Part shown: positions 33,114-41,346 of the stretch, piece by piece
Layout: each line of letters begins with the position of its first letter
How positions within the stretch are numbered: position 1 is the stretch's first letter
Assembly: GCA_052246725.1 (NCBI GenBank)
Contig: JBQQCL010000019.1
Reading direction: 5' to 3' (one strand)
Length of the DNA stretch: 64,000 bases
From: Pseudalkalibacillus sp052246725
GTDB lineage: Bacteria > Bacillota > Bacilli > Bacillales > Fictibacillaceae
The notes under the pieces: model-generated
What the model was told of the DNA's origin: nothing
The model's database searches: none
The model's input: only the letters and a program-made list of their open reading frames with translations
Translations under genes and position numbers: made by a program

Positions 33114-34035
33114 ATAGAATCGGTTCGTAATGTTTGTTTTCGAGGCGCAAGGATAAGTCCTTGCCGACGTCATAGCAGACATTGCCAAGCTTTTCTTTCA
33201 ACTTTTCATATTGCTCCATGTTGTCATCATACCAATACCCTTTTAGCAAAGTCAGAATTTCTGTTCCTTCATCTACTGCGCTTTCAAACAATTCCATGAA
33301 TGATTCTTCATGATGCTCATCGGATTGGGCAGGATGGTTCCATGGCGTTTTTGATTCATTCAAATAATCGACATCATCAACATTTTTTTGATAGGAGAAG
33401 GGATGGACCTTTTCTTTTAAAAGCTTGTTTTTCCAGCCTAGCGGGTCGTAGAGGACACGTAATGCTTTCTGCATATGTTGATAGGACTGTTGTACATATC
33501 CAGCTGGCATTTTTTCATGAAGTTCAGGGAAGGTGTCATTGATCTTTTCTTCAAGCATTTTTTCGATCGGCTCATGAAGCTTTTTTCCGATTGCCAGCTC
33601 TTTATACACTGGTGTGTTCCAGGTTTCGATGTTTTTGTGCTTTTTCATCATGAGTGTATCAATAATGATTTCAAGCTTTTGATGACGATTGCCTTTTGTA
33701 CCGGATCGATAGTTTATGTATGGGTGTGTATTTCTGTCAAGGATATGGTGTGTAATGAAGCCTGTCGTAAATGCTGTCAATTTCTCGTCCTGAAGTTTTT
33801 CTTTCGTATGATCAATCAATTTCAAAAGGAAATCGCCGCAGTGTTCATGGTGGATCCGATCCCCGACTTCTGTGACAGGGGTTGCCTTCCAAGGCCAGAA
33901 ATTATGATAGAAAAAAGGATCAGGTCCTTGTGTACCAAAGTTGAAGTATGGTTCTGTCTTTTCATTCAAATCGATGACTCCTGTACGCTTTAATACAACT
34001 TCCCCAAAGTATATGTGGGTCCAGACATTCGGCAT
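33112..34035 (-). CDS. Zinc-dependent phospholipase C-like protein
   Basis: 307 residues. The N-terminus MPNVWTHIYFG places the metal Trp/His motif right after the start, followed by HHEHCGDF, FITHHILDRNTHPYINYRSG and GPDPFFY, the pattern of the bacterial zinc-dependent phospholipase C fold. No signal peptide is present, so it probably acts inside the cell and is unlikely to be a secreted toxin. I chose ATG 34035 with AAGGTGG upstream; the longer frame to 34089 has no ribosome site. Divergent from the SDR gene. Confidence 0.8.
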   Translation of the reverse strand: MPNVWTHIYFGEVVLKRTGVIDLNEKTEPYFNFGTQGPDPFFYHNFWPWKATPVTEVGDRIHHEHCGDFLLKLIDHTKEKLQDEKLTAFTTGFITHHILDRNTHPYINYRSGTKGNRHQKLEIIIDTLMMKKHKNIETWNTPVYKELAIGKKLHEPIEKMLEEKINDTFPELHEKMPAGYVQQSYQHMQKALRVLYDPLGWKNKLLKEKVHPFSYQKNVDDVDYLNESKTPWNHPAQSDEHHEESFMELFESAVDEGTEILTLLKGYWYDDNMEQYEKLKEKLGNVCYDVGKDLSLRLENKHYEPIL

Positions 34036-34118
34036 GCGATCGCCACCTTTATTTTTATCAGTTCTATCTGAATTATATCGGATATCCAAATTTATGAAAA
34101 CGGTTGGAGGGAATTAAT

Positions 34119-35186
34119 GTGTCCAATGTTTACTTTTTTACAGGGTTCCCAGGATTTATTGCTACAAAGCTGATTGAGGAATTATCCATTCAAGATCCGG
34201 ATGCTTCCTTTCTTCTGTTGGTTCATGAATCACAGTTGGAAAAAGCTAAGGTGAGGATCGACATGTTCGAAAATCAGGAAAGATATTCAATATTGACCGG
34301 AGATATCACTGATGAAGGATTGGGATTGGATCATTCTCTGAGCAGGGGAGACATCACGCATGTGTTTCATTTAGCTGCCATCTATGACCTGGCAGTTCCT
34401 GAATCGGTAGCTCAGCTTGTGAATGTTTCAGGAACGAGGAATGTGCTTGAGTGGCTTTCGACGCTGAGTAATTTGAAAAGATTCGTCTATTTCAGTACCG
34501 CATATGTGTCAGGGACCCGCACCGGTACGGTGTACGAGCATGAGCTCATCAAGGGCCAGGCTTTTAAAAATCATTACGAGTCGACGAAGTTTGAGGCAGA
34601 AGTACTTGTCCAAGAACGAATGGCGAAGATTCCAACCACCATTATCCGACCTGGTATTGTTGTGGGGGATTCGAAGACTGGAGAGACGGTCAAATTTGAT
34701 GGACCTTATTTCATCATGCGATTCCTCGATAAATTTGCGAAATTCCCAATTCCATACATCGGAAGGGGCGATGTGCCTGTCTGCCTGGTACCAGTTGATT
34801 TTATCGTCAGAGCGGTCTCTTTCTTGACACACATTGAAGCTGGGGAAGGGAAAACCTATCATTTGACCGATCCACATCCTTTTCCTGCAAGGGAATTGTA
34901 TCAGGAAATCGTTCAACAATTGCTTGGAAAGAAGCCTTCCTGGGTTATTCCGACTTCTCTAGTCAGTGGATTTCTCTCTATACCAGCTTTTCGAAGATGG
35001 GTCCAGGTGGAAAGGGAAACCATGGATTATTTCTTATGCGAAACCTATTACGATGCTTCGAATACGGTTACTGACCTTCAAGGCTCAGGTATCATTTGTC
35101 CGACCTTCGATCAATATGCTGAAACGATCATCCAGTATTATAAACAATCAAGAACCGACCCTGAAAAGGCGATATTGGTAAAATGA
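34119..35186 (+). CDS. NAD-dependent epimerase/acyl-reductase-like SDR protein
   Basis: 355 residues from GTG 34119, which has GGAGGG seven bases upstream. Extended SDR with the nucleotide motif FFTGFPGFIATKLIEEL, DITHVFHLAA, and the catalytic YESTKFEAE (Tyr-x-x-x-Lys). IIRPGIVVGDSKTGE is typical of the NAD_binding_4 (fatty-acyl reductase-like) branch. Its substrate is unknown. TTG 34104 is a weaker alternative start. It stands alone, divergent from the phospholipase-like gene. Confidence 0.85.
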   Translation: MSNVYFFTGFPGFIATKLIEELSIQDPDASFLLLVHESQLEKAKVRIDMFENQERYSILTGDITDEGLGLDHSLSRGDITHVFHLAAIYDLAVPESVAQLVNVSGTRNVLEWLSTLSNLKRFVYFSTAYVSGTRTGTVYEHELIKGQAFKNHYESTKFEAEVLVQERMAKIPTTIIRPGIVVGDSKTGETVKFDGPYFIMRFLDKFAKFPIPYIGRGDVPVCLVPVDFIVRAVSFLTHIEAGEGKTYHLTDPHPFPARELYQEIVQQLLGKKPSWVIPTSLVSGFLSIPAFRRWVQVERETMDYFLCETYYDASNTVTDLQGSGIICPTFDQYAETIIQYYKQSRTDPEKAILVK

Positions 35187-35210
35187 AGAAACGCTTGTTT
35201 TCAAGGCTAA

Positions 35211-35300
35211 GGAAATATACTCGCTTTCCACAGGCGATCCGCAAACCTTCTCACTAGTTCCTCGTTGCGGGGTCTCGCCAGGCTCGCTTTCCTCTGGATC
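35211..35300 (+). repeat. Second dispersed repeat (GGAAATATACTCGCTTTCC), copy A
   Basis: GGAAATATACTCGCTTTCC is followed by AGGCGATCCGCAAACCT and CTCACT; the same core occurs at 41026 and, weakly, at about 54640 (AAAAATACTCGCTTG). It shares the CTCGCTTTCCGCGGG word with the MITE centre. The gap 35187-35378 holds nothing else. Confidence 0.6.
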
Positions 35301-35378
35301 AGTCATAATAATTATCACTTCGACTAATAAATAAACACCGACCCGCTCCTATTTGAGGTATGAGGCCGATTTGATCAT

Positions 35379-36233
35379 TCAATTGATTTTCCGTTCCAGA
35401 CGTTTCACTCGATAGCCGAGCGGTTGCCCCATTTTTACAGAAGAGCCAGGTTCTAATGAGGGATTGAGCGCAATCAGATTTTCTTCGAATAAAAGGATGA
35501 CAGTTGATCCAAACTCAAAATGACCTATTTCATCGCCTTTATCAACAGGAAGTAATGTTTCTAGTGTATTTTTCAATGGTTGCCCTTTGTGATGTTCTTC
35601 AACCTGATCCTTAAACGCCAGTTGCACGCTTCCGACAATCAAGGCGCCAATTTTTACGATGGCCAATTGACCTGTAGCACTATGGAGATACGTAGCAATC
35701 CGTTCATTTTTTGTGAAAATTCCCTTAACCGCATCAACCCCCAATTTATTTACTGGATAGAGGCGACCCGGTATGTAGGAATAGTCTGTAATAGAACCGT
35801 CAATCGGTGCGTGAATCCGATGGTAATCCTTTGGACTTAAATAAATGGTCATAAAGGAACCGTTACGGAATGCTCGTGCTTTGTTTTTATCGTTCAAAAG
35901 GCTTTCTACAGTATATGATGCACCTTTTGCCTGGATGAGTGTGCCGTTTTTGATCTCACCGACCTGGGTGACTGTACCATCTGCAGGACTTACTAATGTA
36001 TCAATGTGTGCATCCACCGGTCGTGCTTGTGGTTTTAATGTTCTTTTGAAAAATTCGTTCAGGTTTTTATACTCATGAAGCGGCTTTTCAATCATGCTCA
36101 TATCGATTTTATAGATTTTCGCATATGCCTTGATTGCAAATCTACTGAGCGAAGCCTTCATAAAAGAACCGATAAAGTAAGTGATGGCATGATGAGGTAA
36201 ACAAAATAAAAGATATTTCAAAACAATTTTCAT
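35379..36233 (-). CDS. psd: Phosphatidylserine decarboxylase proenzyme
   Basis: 284 residues; makes phosphatidylethanolamine from phosphatidylserine at the membrane. The self-cleaving motif is present as EFGSTVILLFE with the pyruvoyl-forming Ser243, along with the catalytic LSPKDYHRIHAPIDG and VSPADGTVTQVG. The length fits the short Bacillus form. No pssA neighbour is present, whereas in B. subtilis pssA precedes psd. It is divergent from the potassium channel gene. Confidence 0.94.
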   Translation of the reverse strand: MKIVLKYLLFCLPHHAITYFIGSFMKASLSRFAIKAYAKIYKIDMSMIEKPLHEYKNLNEFFKRTLKPQARPVDAHIDTLVSPADGTVTQVGEIKNGTLIQAKGASYTVESLLNDKNKARAFRNGSFMTIYLSPKDYHRIHAPIDGSITDYSYIPGRLYPVNKLGVDAVKGIFTKNERIATYLHSATGQLAIVKIGALIVGSVQLAFKDQVEEHHKGQPLKNTLETLLPVDKGDEIGHFEFGSTVILLFEENLIALNPSLEPGSSVKMGQPLGYRVKRLERKIN

Positions 36234-36481
36234 TTTTTTCTCCTAAAAATGATACTTATAATTCCAATTGATTTAGAACAGGTTTAGTATTCGCGTGAAA
36301 AGGGTTTATGAACAATACCAATATTATACTTCCTAATGACAAGCGTGTTAATAAAAAAATGAAGAAAAAACAAATCGATTTACAATTATGGGAAGACTAT
36401 TTTAATAAATAGGGTTTTCATAGCCCTATAAATTAGGTACGATAGATGCGTTATATATGGCACAGTAAAAGGTTGTTGAAA

Positions 36482-37831
36482 ATGAAAAGAAACCCAAGAC
36501 TACGTAAAATACGTTTAACTTCCGTACAAATGATCATATTGTTCTATCTAGGTGCAGTAGTTCTGGCAACCTCGCTGCTTAGTCTGCCATTCGCTCATCG
36601 TGGTGGGATGGAATGGTCTTTCATAGATGCTCTATTCACCGCGGTTAGTGCCATCAGTGTTACAGGATTGACTGTTGTCAATACAGCAGAAACCTTCAAT
36701 GAATTCGGTTATTTCATTTTGGCTTTTGTCTTGCAATTCGGTGGAATCGGAATCATGACCCTGGGTACATTCATCTGGCTTTTGGTTGGTAAGCGTATTA
36801 CATTGAAGGAACGCCAACTGATCATGGCTGACCAAAACCTCTCGACCCTTCAAGGTCTTGTCAGGATCATGAAGCAGATTCTGTTTCTGATTCTTATCAT
36901 TGAGTCAATTGGGACATTGATTTTAGGTGTCTATTTCATAAATTATTTTGATACATGGCAACAATCATTTATGCAAGGATTCTTTGCTGCGGTCAGTGCG
37001 ACCACAAATGGAGGGTTTGATATCACTGGACAATCCTTGACTCCATTTGCAGATGACTACTTTGTTCAGTTCATCAACATTTTGCTGATGATATTAGGAG
37101 CGATCGGATTCCCGGTACTCCTTGAGGTTAAAGAATATCTGATCTCAAAAAACGGGAGATATCAATTTTCCCTCTTTACAAAGCTCACAACTGTCACTTT
37201 TTTGTTTTTAGTTGTGGCAGGGACTTTATTTATCATTTTACTAGAACATGATTTATTTTATGAAGATAAGTCCTGGCATCAAGCTCTGTTTTATTCCTTA
37301 TTCCAATCTGTTACGACGAGAAGCGGCGGTTTATCAACAATGGACATGAATTTGTTTTCAGAGCCGACTCAGTTGTTTCTATCGGCATTGATGTTCATTG
37401 GTGCTTCCCCAAGTTCTGTAGGGGGAGGTATCCGAACCACGACATTTGTGATTGTCATTTTAGCGATCCTATCGTTTGCAAAAGGAAATCAGACAATTAA
37501 AGTCTTCCGACGTGAACTGTTAATGGAAGATGTCCATAAAGCATTCGTTGTACTTAGTGTTGCTGTCATGATGTTTGTTACTGCAGTACTCTTATTAATG
37601 TATAGCGAATCTGCACCAATGATCCCGATTGTATTTGAAGTTGCATCTGCCTTCGGTACATGCGGCTTATCGATGGGGCTGACACCAGAGTTGAGCTCAT
37701 TTGGCAAAATCATTGTCATCTTATTGATGTTCATTGGTCGTGTAGGAATTCTCTCTTTCTTGTTCATTATACGAGGTAAAATTGTAAAAGAAACCTATCA
37801 TTATCCGAAAGAACATGTTATCATCGGTTAA
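36482..37831 (+). CDS. ktrB: Potassium uptake channel subunit, KtrB/TrkH type
   Basis: 449 residues, with the four repeated M1-P-M2 units of the SKT superfamily; pore-loop motifs include SVTGLTVVNT, ATTNGGFDITG, TRSGGLSTMD and GTCGLSMGL. It would carry potassium in with a cytosolic KtrA/KtrC ring protein that is not encoded nearby, as for B. subtilis ktrD. KtrB and KtrD cannot be told apart from the sequence alone. ATG 36482 has AAAGG about nine bases upstream. No c-di-AMP riboswitch is seen upstream. Confidence 0.88.
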   Translation: MKRNPRLRKIRLTSVQMIILFYLGAVVLATSLLSLPFAHRGGMEWSFIDALFTAVSAISVTGLTVVNTAETFNEFGYFILAFVLQFGGIGIMTLGTFIWLLVGKRITLKERQLIMADQNLSTLQGLVRIMKQILFLILIIESIGTLILGVYFINYFDTWQQSFMQGFFAAVSATTNGGFDITGQSLTPFADDYFVQFINILLMILGAIGFPVLLEVKEYLISKNGRYQFSLFTKLTTVTFLFLVVAGTLFIILLEHDLFYEDKSWHQALFYSLFQSVTTRSGGLSTMDMNLFSEPTQLFLSALMFIGASPSSVGGGIRTTTFVIVILAILSFAKGNQTIKVFRRELLMEDVHKAFVVLSVAVMMFVTAVLLLMYSESAPMIPIVFEVASAFGTCGLSMGLTPELSSFGKIIVILLMFIGRVGILSFLFIIRGKIVKETYHYPKEHVIIG

Positions 37832-37833
37832 AT

Positions 37834-37864
37834 CGATCAGGCGAAGCCTGGTCGTTTTTTTTTT
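37834..37864 (+). terminator. Terminator of ktrB
   Basis: CGATCAGGC (37834-37842), loop GAA, GCCTGGTCG (37846-37854), then ten T. The last two T are the start of the 8-bp duplication of the next MITE copy. Confidence 0.9.
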
Positions 37865-37870
37865 GCACAA

Positions 37871-38334
37871 GGTTGTTTTCGCAAATTTTGTTGCTCTTGC
37901 ACTTAAAGAAAGTATAAAATACTTTCTTCAGTATAAGGGCAACTAAGGCTCGACCTACAAAAGACATGGTCTCGCCAAGTTTTCTTTAAAAGTCGTTGAT
38001 TTTTGCTCCAGGATGCTCGCTTTCCGCGGGGCGTGCGGTGAGCCCACTCGTCCCCCTTGCAACCTCAGGAGACTCCTTTTCAAGGAAGCATTTGTGCTCC
38101 TGCATCTACAAGAAAGTCCTGTCGAAGCGAGCTTCCTCGTCGCATGCCTTGCGAGGAGATTATTCAGGTAGTAGGCACGCTGATCCCGCAGGACAAGGAA
38201 AGCTTCGGCAGCGTTTCATCGCACGAAGAAAATGCGATTTTCATTTTCGAGGAGTCTCGCACCTTGCTCTCCAATCAACTTGCACAAGGTAAGTTTTTAA
38301 AAATGAAAAAGCAACAATTCTTTAGAAAAGAGCC
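37871..38334 (+). repeat. MITE-like repeat, copy 4, with perfect 8-bp target duplication
   Basis: 464 bases from GGTTGTTTTCGCAAAT to TTAGAAAAGAGCC. The flanks are TTGCACAA on both sides (37863-37870 and 38335-38342). It includes the nested 90-bp element (about 37901-37990) and the full central part. The inverted ends match at about 24 of 31 positions. The left duplication lies in the T-run of the ktrB terminator. The ORFs inside are not conserved among copies. Confidence 0.92.
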
Positions 38335-38458
38335 TTGCACAAAAAAAACCTATGCAATGGATTACCTTTGCCAAGTTTTCTTTAGATGCATCCCTAATCA
38401 TCAGGTTTATTTTAATACTGATATGTCTATAGCTGTAATAATTTCCAATCGAAATATA

Positions 38459-38488
38459 TGAATAAGGCATTCTCAATAACGCAAACTA
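38459..38488 (+). promoter_or_regulatory. SigG-type promoter of the SASP gene
   Basis: TGAATA (38459-38464), 17-base spacer, CAAACTA (38482-38488) matches the forespore SigG consensus (TGAATA, CATACTA) at all but one position. The start codon is 26 bases downstream, after AAGGAGGAGGTG. Confidence 0.7.
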
Positions 38489-38514
38489 TGTGTACCAAGG
38501 AGGAGGTGAGATAC

Positions 38515-38712
38515 ATGGCTCAAAACAACAACCGTAACCAATTGGTAGTACCAGGTGCTCAAGCAGCTTTAGACCAAATGAAGACTGAAATCGCTTCTGA
38601 ATTTGGTGTGCAACTTGGACCAGACACAACTTCTCGTGCTAACGGATCTGTAGGTGGAGAAATCACTAAGCGTCTTGTTCAACAAGCTCAATCACAAATG
38701 GGTGGAAGATAA
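38515..38712 (+). CDS. Alpha/beta-type small acid-soluble spore protein
   Basis: 65 residues; binds and protects spore DNA and is degraded by GPR at germination. It has LVVPGAQAALDQMKTEIASE with the GPR cleavage region, FGVQLGPDTTSRANGSVGGE and ITKRLVQQAQSQ, all hallmarks of the family. The start at 38515 is fixed by AAGGAGGAGGTG; the open frame to 38458 runs through the promoter. In B. subtilis sspB lies in the yhe cluster, but the paralogues cannot be told apart by sequence alone. Confidence 0.95.
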   Translation: MAQNNNRNQLVVPGAQAALDQMKTEIASEFGVQLGPDTTSRANGSVGGEITKRLVQQAQSQMGGR

Positions 38713-38805
38713 CATTAAAACTATGGCTTCCGAAGGGGTGGAGAAATCCATCCCTTCTTTCCACATTTTCATATAAAAGAAATAACCATTAAAGGAGTAG
38801 GTTTC

Positions 38806-39066
38806 ATGTCGATGTGCCCTGTATGTAACCAACTGAGTGATACACAATACCGTTGTCCTTCATGTTTAGGGTTGATGCAGGATAATGGAAGAGTAATGGA
38901 CTATTACGATGACTACAGTCCGTATTTCGATATCGATTCGTTGAAAATGGAAGATGGCTATCCAGAGGATGAACAGGAAAAACAATGTCCACATGTTTTC
39001 CACTGTACACAATGTGCTGCAGATAACGTCTTGTTGATCCATGAATGGAGAGCTGAATGTAACTAA
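38806..39066 (+). CDS. Cys-rich small protein, unknown
   Basis: 86 residues with AAAGGAG upstream of ATG 38806. Three CxxC pairs (Cys4/7, Cys17/20, Cys67/70) and an extra Cys61 suggest one or two zinc ribbons, separated by an acidic Tyr/Asp-rich stretch (VMDYYDDYSPYFDIDSLKME). No family recognised. It follows the SASP gene by 93 bases; a terminator between them is not evident, so co-expression in the forespore is possible. Confidence 0.65.
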   Translation: MSMCPVCNQLSDTQYRCPSCLGLMQDNGRVMDYYDDYSPYFDIDSLKMEDGYPEDEQEKQCPHVFHCTQCAADNVLLIHEWRAECN

Positions 39067-39098
39067 AAAGAGCAACAGCTCGAATGGCTATTGCTCTT
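39065..39098 (-). terminator. Terminator of the amino-acid ABC operon
   Basis: AAGAGCAA (39068-39075) and TTGCTCTT (39091-39098) form an 8-bp stem. Read on the minus strand it is followed by TTTTTAG, so it serves the permease gene ending at 39111. Confidence 0.75.
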
Positions 39099-39110
39099 AA
39101 CGGCATCAGC

Positions 39111-39761
39111 TTAAGTTTTGAGTTTACGCTCCAGGTAAGTCTGTATGATGCTTAGTATTGTCGTTAAAGCCCAATACATAAATAAGATTTCAAGGAAGAT
39201 CCAGAAAACGACTAGATTGGAAGCGGCAATTTGTTCCGCACGTGCTGTAAGTTCTTCGACTGCTAATACTGAAGCAAGGGAAGACGCTTTGACAATATCA
39301 ATCAGTGAATTCCAAACAGGAGGGATCGATCGTCTCCAGGCTTGTGGAAGGATGATACTTCTCAAAACCTGAGCGGTATTCATTCCAAGTGAATAACCTG
39401 CCTCCCATTGTCCTTTCGAAATCGATAAAATAGATGCACGATAAGATTCAGAAATATAAGCACTGAAATGTAATGTCAATCCAAGAATTGCAGCTTGCCA
39501 ACCACTAAAGGTGTAAAGCCATGTCAAACCAAAATAGATGACAAGCAGCTGTGTGAGCAAAGGTGTACCGCGAAAGAAGGATACATAAAACCGTGCAACC
39601 CCTGAAAGGATTTTAAAGTCGGATATCCTCATCAAAACAATGATAAGACCTAAGATTAAAGAGGCGAAAATCGCAATAACACTTAACATTACGGTAATTT
39701 GAACTCCCTCCAGTAAGAACGGGAGGGAGTTGATCATCAGGTCTAATGTTTCTTTATTCAC
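39111..39761 (-). CDS. Amino-acid ABC transporter permease
   Basis: 216 residues with about five membrane helices. The EAA-type loop SYRASILSISKGQWEAGYSL then GMNTAQVLRSIILPQAWR contacts an ATPase; YVSFFRGTPLLTQLLVIYFG is the His/Glu/cystine permease signature. The ribosome site lies within the end of the binding-protein gene, with which it overlaps by eight bases. No ATPase gene adjoins it, unlike the usual three-gene tcyABC layout. Confidence 0.88.
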   Translation of the reverse strand: MNKETLDLMINSLPFLLEGVQITVMLSVIAIFASLILGLIIVLMRISDFKILSGVARFYVSFFRGTPLLTQLLVIYFGLTWLYTFSGWQAAILGLTLHFSAYISESYRASILSISKGQWEAGYSLGMNTAQVLRSIILPQAWRRSIPPVWNSLIDIVKASSLASVLAVEELTARAEQIAASNLVVFWIFLEILFMYWALTTILSIIQTYLERKLKT

Positions 39762-40536
39762 TTACGTCTTCTCCAAAATACTTCTCTGATATTTCAGCGA
39801 TTGTGCCATCTTCTTTCATCTCGGTCAAAGCTTTATTCACTTTTTCAATCAGTTCGTTTTGATCTTTACGGAAGGCAAATGCCATCTGATTTTCATTGAA
39901 TGGATCCCCGACAGGTTTCACCTCATAATTACTGTCTTTCAGTTCCTGCTGGATGAAAAGTCTGTCATTCAATGCAGCGTCGATTCGATTGACATTCAAA
40001 TCTGCAAGGACCTGAGCGATCCCTTTATAATATTTGATCTTCGCCCCTGCTTCTTTTGCAGCCTCAGCATAGTTGCTGCCCTGAGTGGTTCCGACAGTCT
40101 TTCCTTTTAAATCCTCGATGCTTTTTATTTCATTGTTATCTTGATGAACGATGACTTGTCCTCCTGATTTTGTATAAGGCTCAGAGAATGCATACTTTTT
40201 TTTCCGTTCATCTGTTATGGTAACCTGGTTCGCTACCATATCGAAACGTTTGGAGTCTAGTGAACCGAACATACCTTTCCATTCTGTTGGAATGAATTCA
40301 GCTTTCATTCCGATACGTTTTGCCACTTCACGTGCAATATCTACATCGTAGCCAGTTACTTCATTGGATTCTGAGTCACGGTAACTGAATGGAGGATAAG
40401 TGGCTTCTGTTCCAATCTTCAGCTTTTCCCGTTCATCTCCACCGGCACCTTCCTTATTATCTTTCATTCCACAGGCTGAAATAAAACTAAGCATAAGTAC
40501 GGAAATCAGTGTAAGTAAGAAGTATTTCTTTTTCAT
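39754..40536 (-). CDS. Amino-acid ABC transporter substrate-binding lipoprotein
   Basis: 260 residues: signal peptide with lipobox FISAC, lipid-anchored Cys22, then a family 3 periplasmic-binding fold: KIGTEATYPPFSYRD, GYDVDIAREVAKRI, FDMVANQVTITDERK and GKTVGTTQGSNYAEA. It is closest in style to cystine-binding TcyA proteins, but polar amino acids in general are possible. Start ATG 40536, with GGGAG upstream. A promoter with an internal dyad lies 57 bases upstream. Confidence 0.88.
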   Translation of the reverse strand: MKKKYFLLTLISVLMLSFISACGMKDNKEGAGGDEREKLKIGTEATYPPFSYRDSESNEVTGYDVDIAREVAKRIGMKAEFIPTEWKGMFGSLDSKRFDMVANQVTITDERKKKYAFSEPYTKSGGQVIVHQDNNEIKSIEDLKGKTVGTTQGSNYAEAAKEAGAKIKYYKGIAQVLADLNVNRIDAALNDRLFIQQELKDSNYEVKPVGDPFNENQMAFAFRKDQNELIEKVNKALTEMKEDGTIAEISEKYFGEDVSE

Positions 40537-40592
40537 GTTTTTTCTCCCTTTTATGTTATTTAAATCTGATTATTTTCATAGGATAAGTACAA

Positions 40593-40621
40593 ATTATATT
40601 CTAATAAGAATTATTCATCAA
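40593..40621 (-). promoter_or_regulatory. SigA promoter of the amino-acid ABC operon with internal dyad
   Basis: On the minus strand TTGATG (40621-40616), 17-base spacer, TATAAT (40598-40593). The spacer contains the dyad ATTCTTATTAGAAT, positioned where a repressor would occlude polymerase. In B. subtilis cystine transport genes are repressed by CymR at AT-rich dyads; this is only a suggestive parallel. Confidence 0.5.
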
Positions 40622-40697
40622 GTCAATTATATTGTAGTATGTACATCTTCTCAAAAAAGCATGTTTGGAAAGAGTTTAATGTAAGCTCTTTTAGTAA

Positions 40698-41010
40698 GGC
40701 TGTTTTCGCAAACTTTGTTGCTCTTGCACTTAAAGAAAGTATAAAATACTTTCTTCAGTATAAGGGCAGCTAAGGCTCGACCTACAAAAGGCTTGGTCTC
40801 GCCAAGTTTTCTTTAAAAGTCGTTGATTTCCGCTCCAGGATGCTCGCTTTCCGTGGGGCGTGCGGTGAGCCCACTCGTCGCCTTGCGACATTGAATGGTC
40901 TCACCTGTCCCGCTGATCCCGCAGGAGTCTCGCACCTTGCTCTCCAATCAACTTGCACAAGGTGAGTTTTTAAAAATAACTAAAAAGCAACAATCTTTTA
41001 GAAAAGAGCC
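40698..41010 (+). repeat. MITE-like repeat, copy 5
   Basis: 313 bases from GGCTGTTTTCGCAAAC to TTAGAAAAGAGCC. Flanks TTTAGTAA (40690-40697) and TTTTGTAA (41011-41018) match at 7 of 8. It carries the nested 90-bp element (about 40728-40817), with the centre shortened relative to copy 4. Confidence 0.9.
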
Positions 41011-41025
41011 TTTTGTAATGGACGT

Positions 41026-41185
41026 GGAAATATACTCGCTTTCCGCGGGCGATACGCAAGCCTCCTCACTTACACAGGACCTGTTGGCTTCGACGTTCAC
41101 CATAGGACGTTGGGGTTGTTAGTCCAAGAGCCTTTTAAAAATGTGTGTAGCCTTGCCTGACTCGCTTTTCCCGCAGGAGTGTCGT
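41026..41185 (+). repeat. Second dispersed repeat, copy B
   Basis: Starts GGAAATATACTCGCTTTCC 15 bases after MITE copy 5, followed by GCGGGCGATACGCAAGCCT and CTCACT as in copy A, with a middle part not found in copy A, and ends near GACTCGCTTTTCCCGCAGGA. The 810-base gap 40537-41346 contains only repeats, a promoter and a terminator. Confidence 0.6.
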
Positions 41186-41246
41186 GAATTTCGGTAAAAT
41201 CAAACATAGTCAGAAATCCATCATAAATTTAACGAAACCAAAAAAG

Positions 41247-41314
41247 AAAAGTGTCAGAAACCTCCAACACAACATTTTGTATGTTGTTAAGTTCGGAGAG
41301 ACTCTGACACTTTT
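41247..41314 (-). terminator. Long hairpin terminator of msmX
   Basis: AAAAGTGTCAGA (41247-41258) pairs with TCTGACACTTTT (41303-41314); an inner stem CAACAT/ATGTTG is enclosed. On the minus strand it is followed by CTTTTTTGG. Confidence 0.8.
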
Positions 41315-41346
41315 GGGTTAGTTCAGTGAGGTTGTATTGTAACGAA

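Noticed and set aside
36308..36412. 34-codon frame before ktrB encoding a Lys/Asn-rich peptide
   Set aside because: The ribosome site is only about three bases from the ATG and nothing supports expression; kept as unproven.
36234..36481. c-di-AMP (ydaO-type) riboswitch before ktrB
   Set aside because: Looked for because such channels are often controlled this way; no matching conserved blocks or terminator seen.
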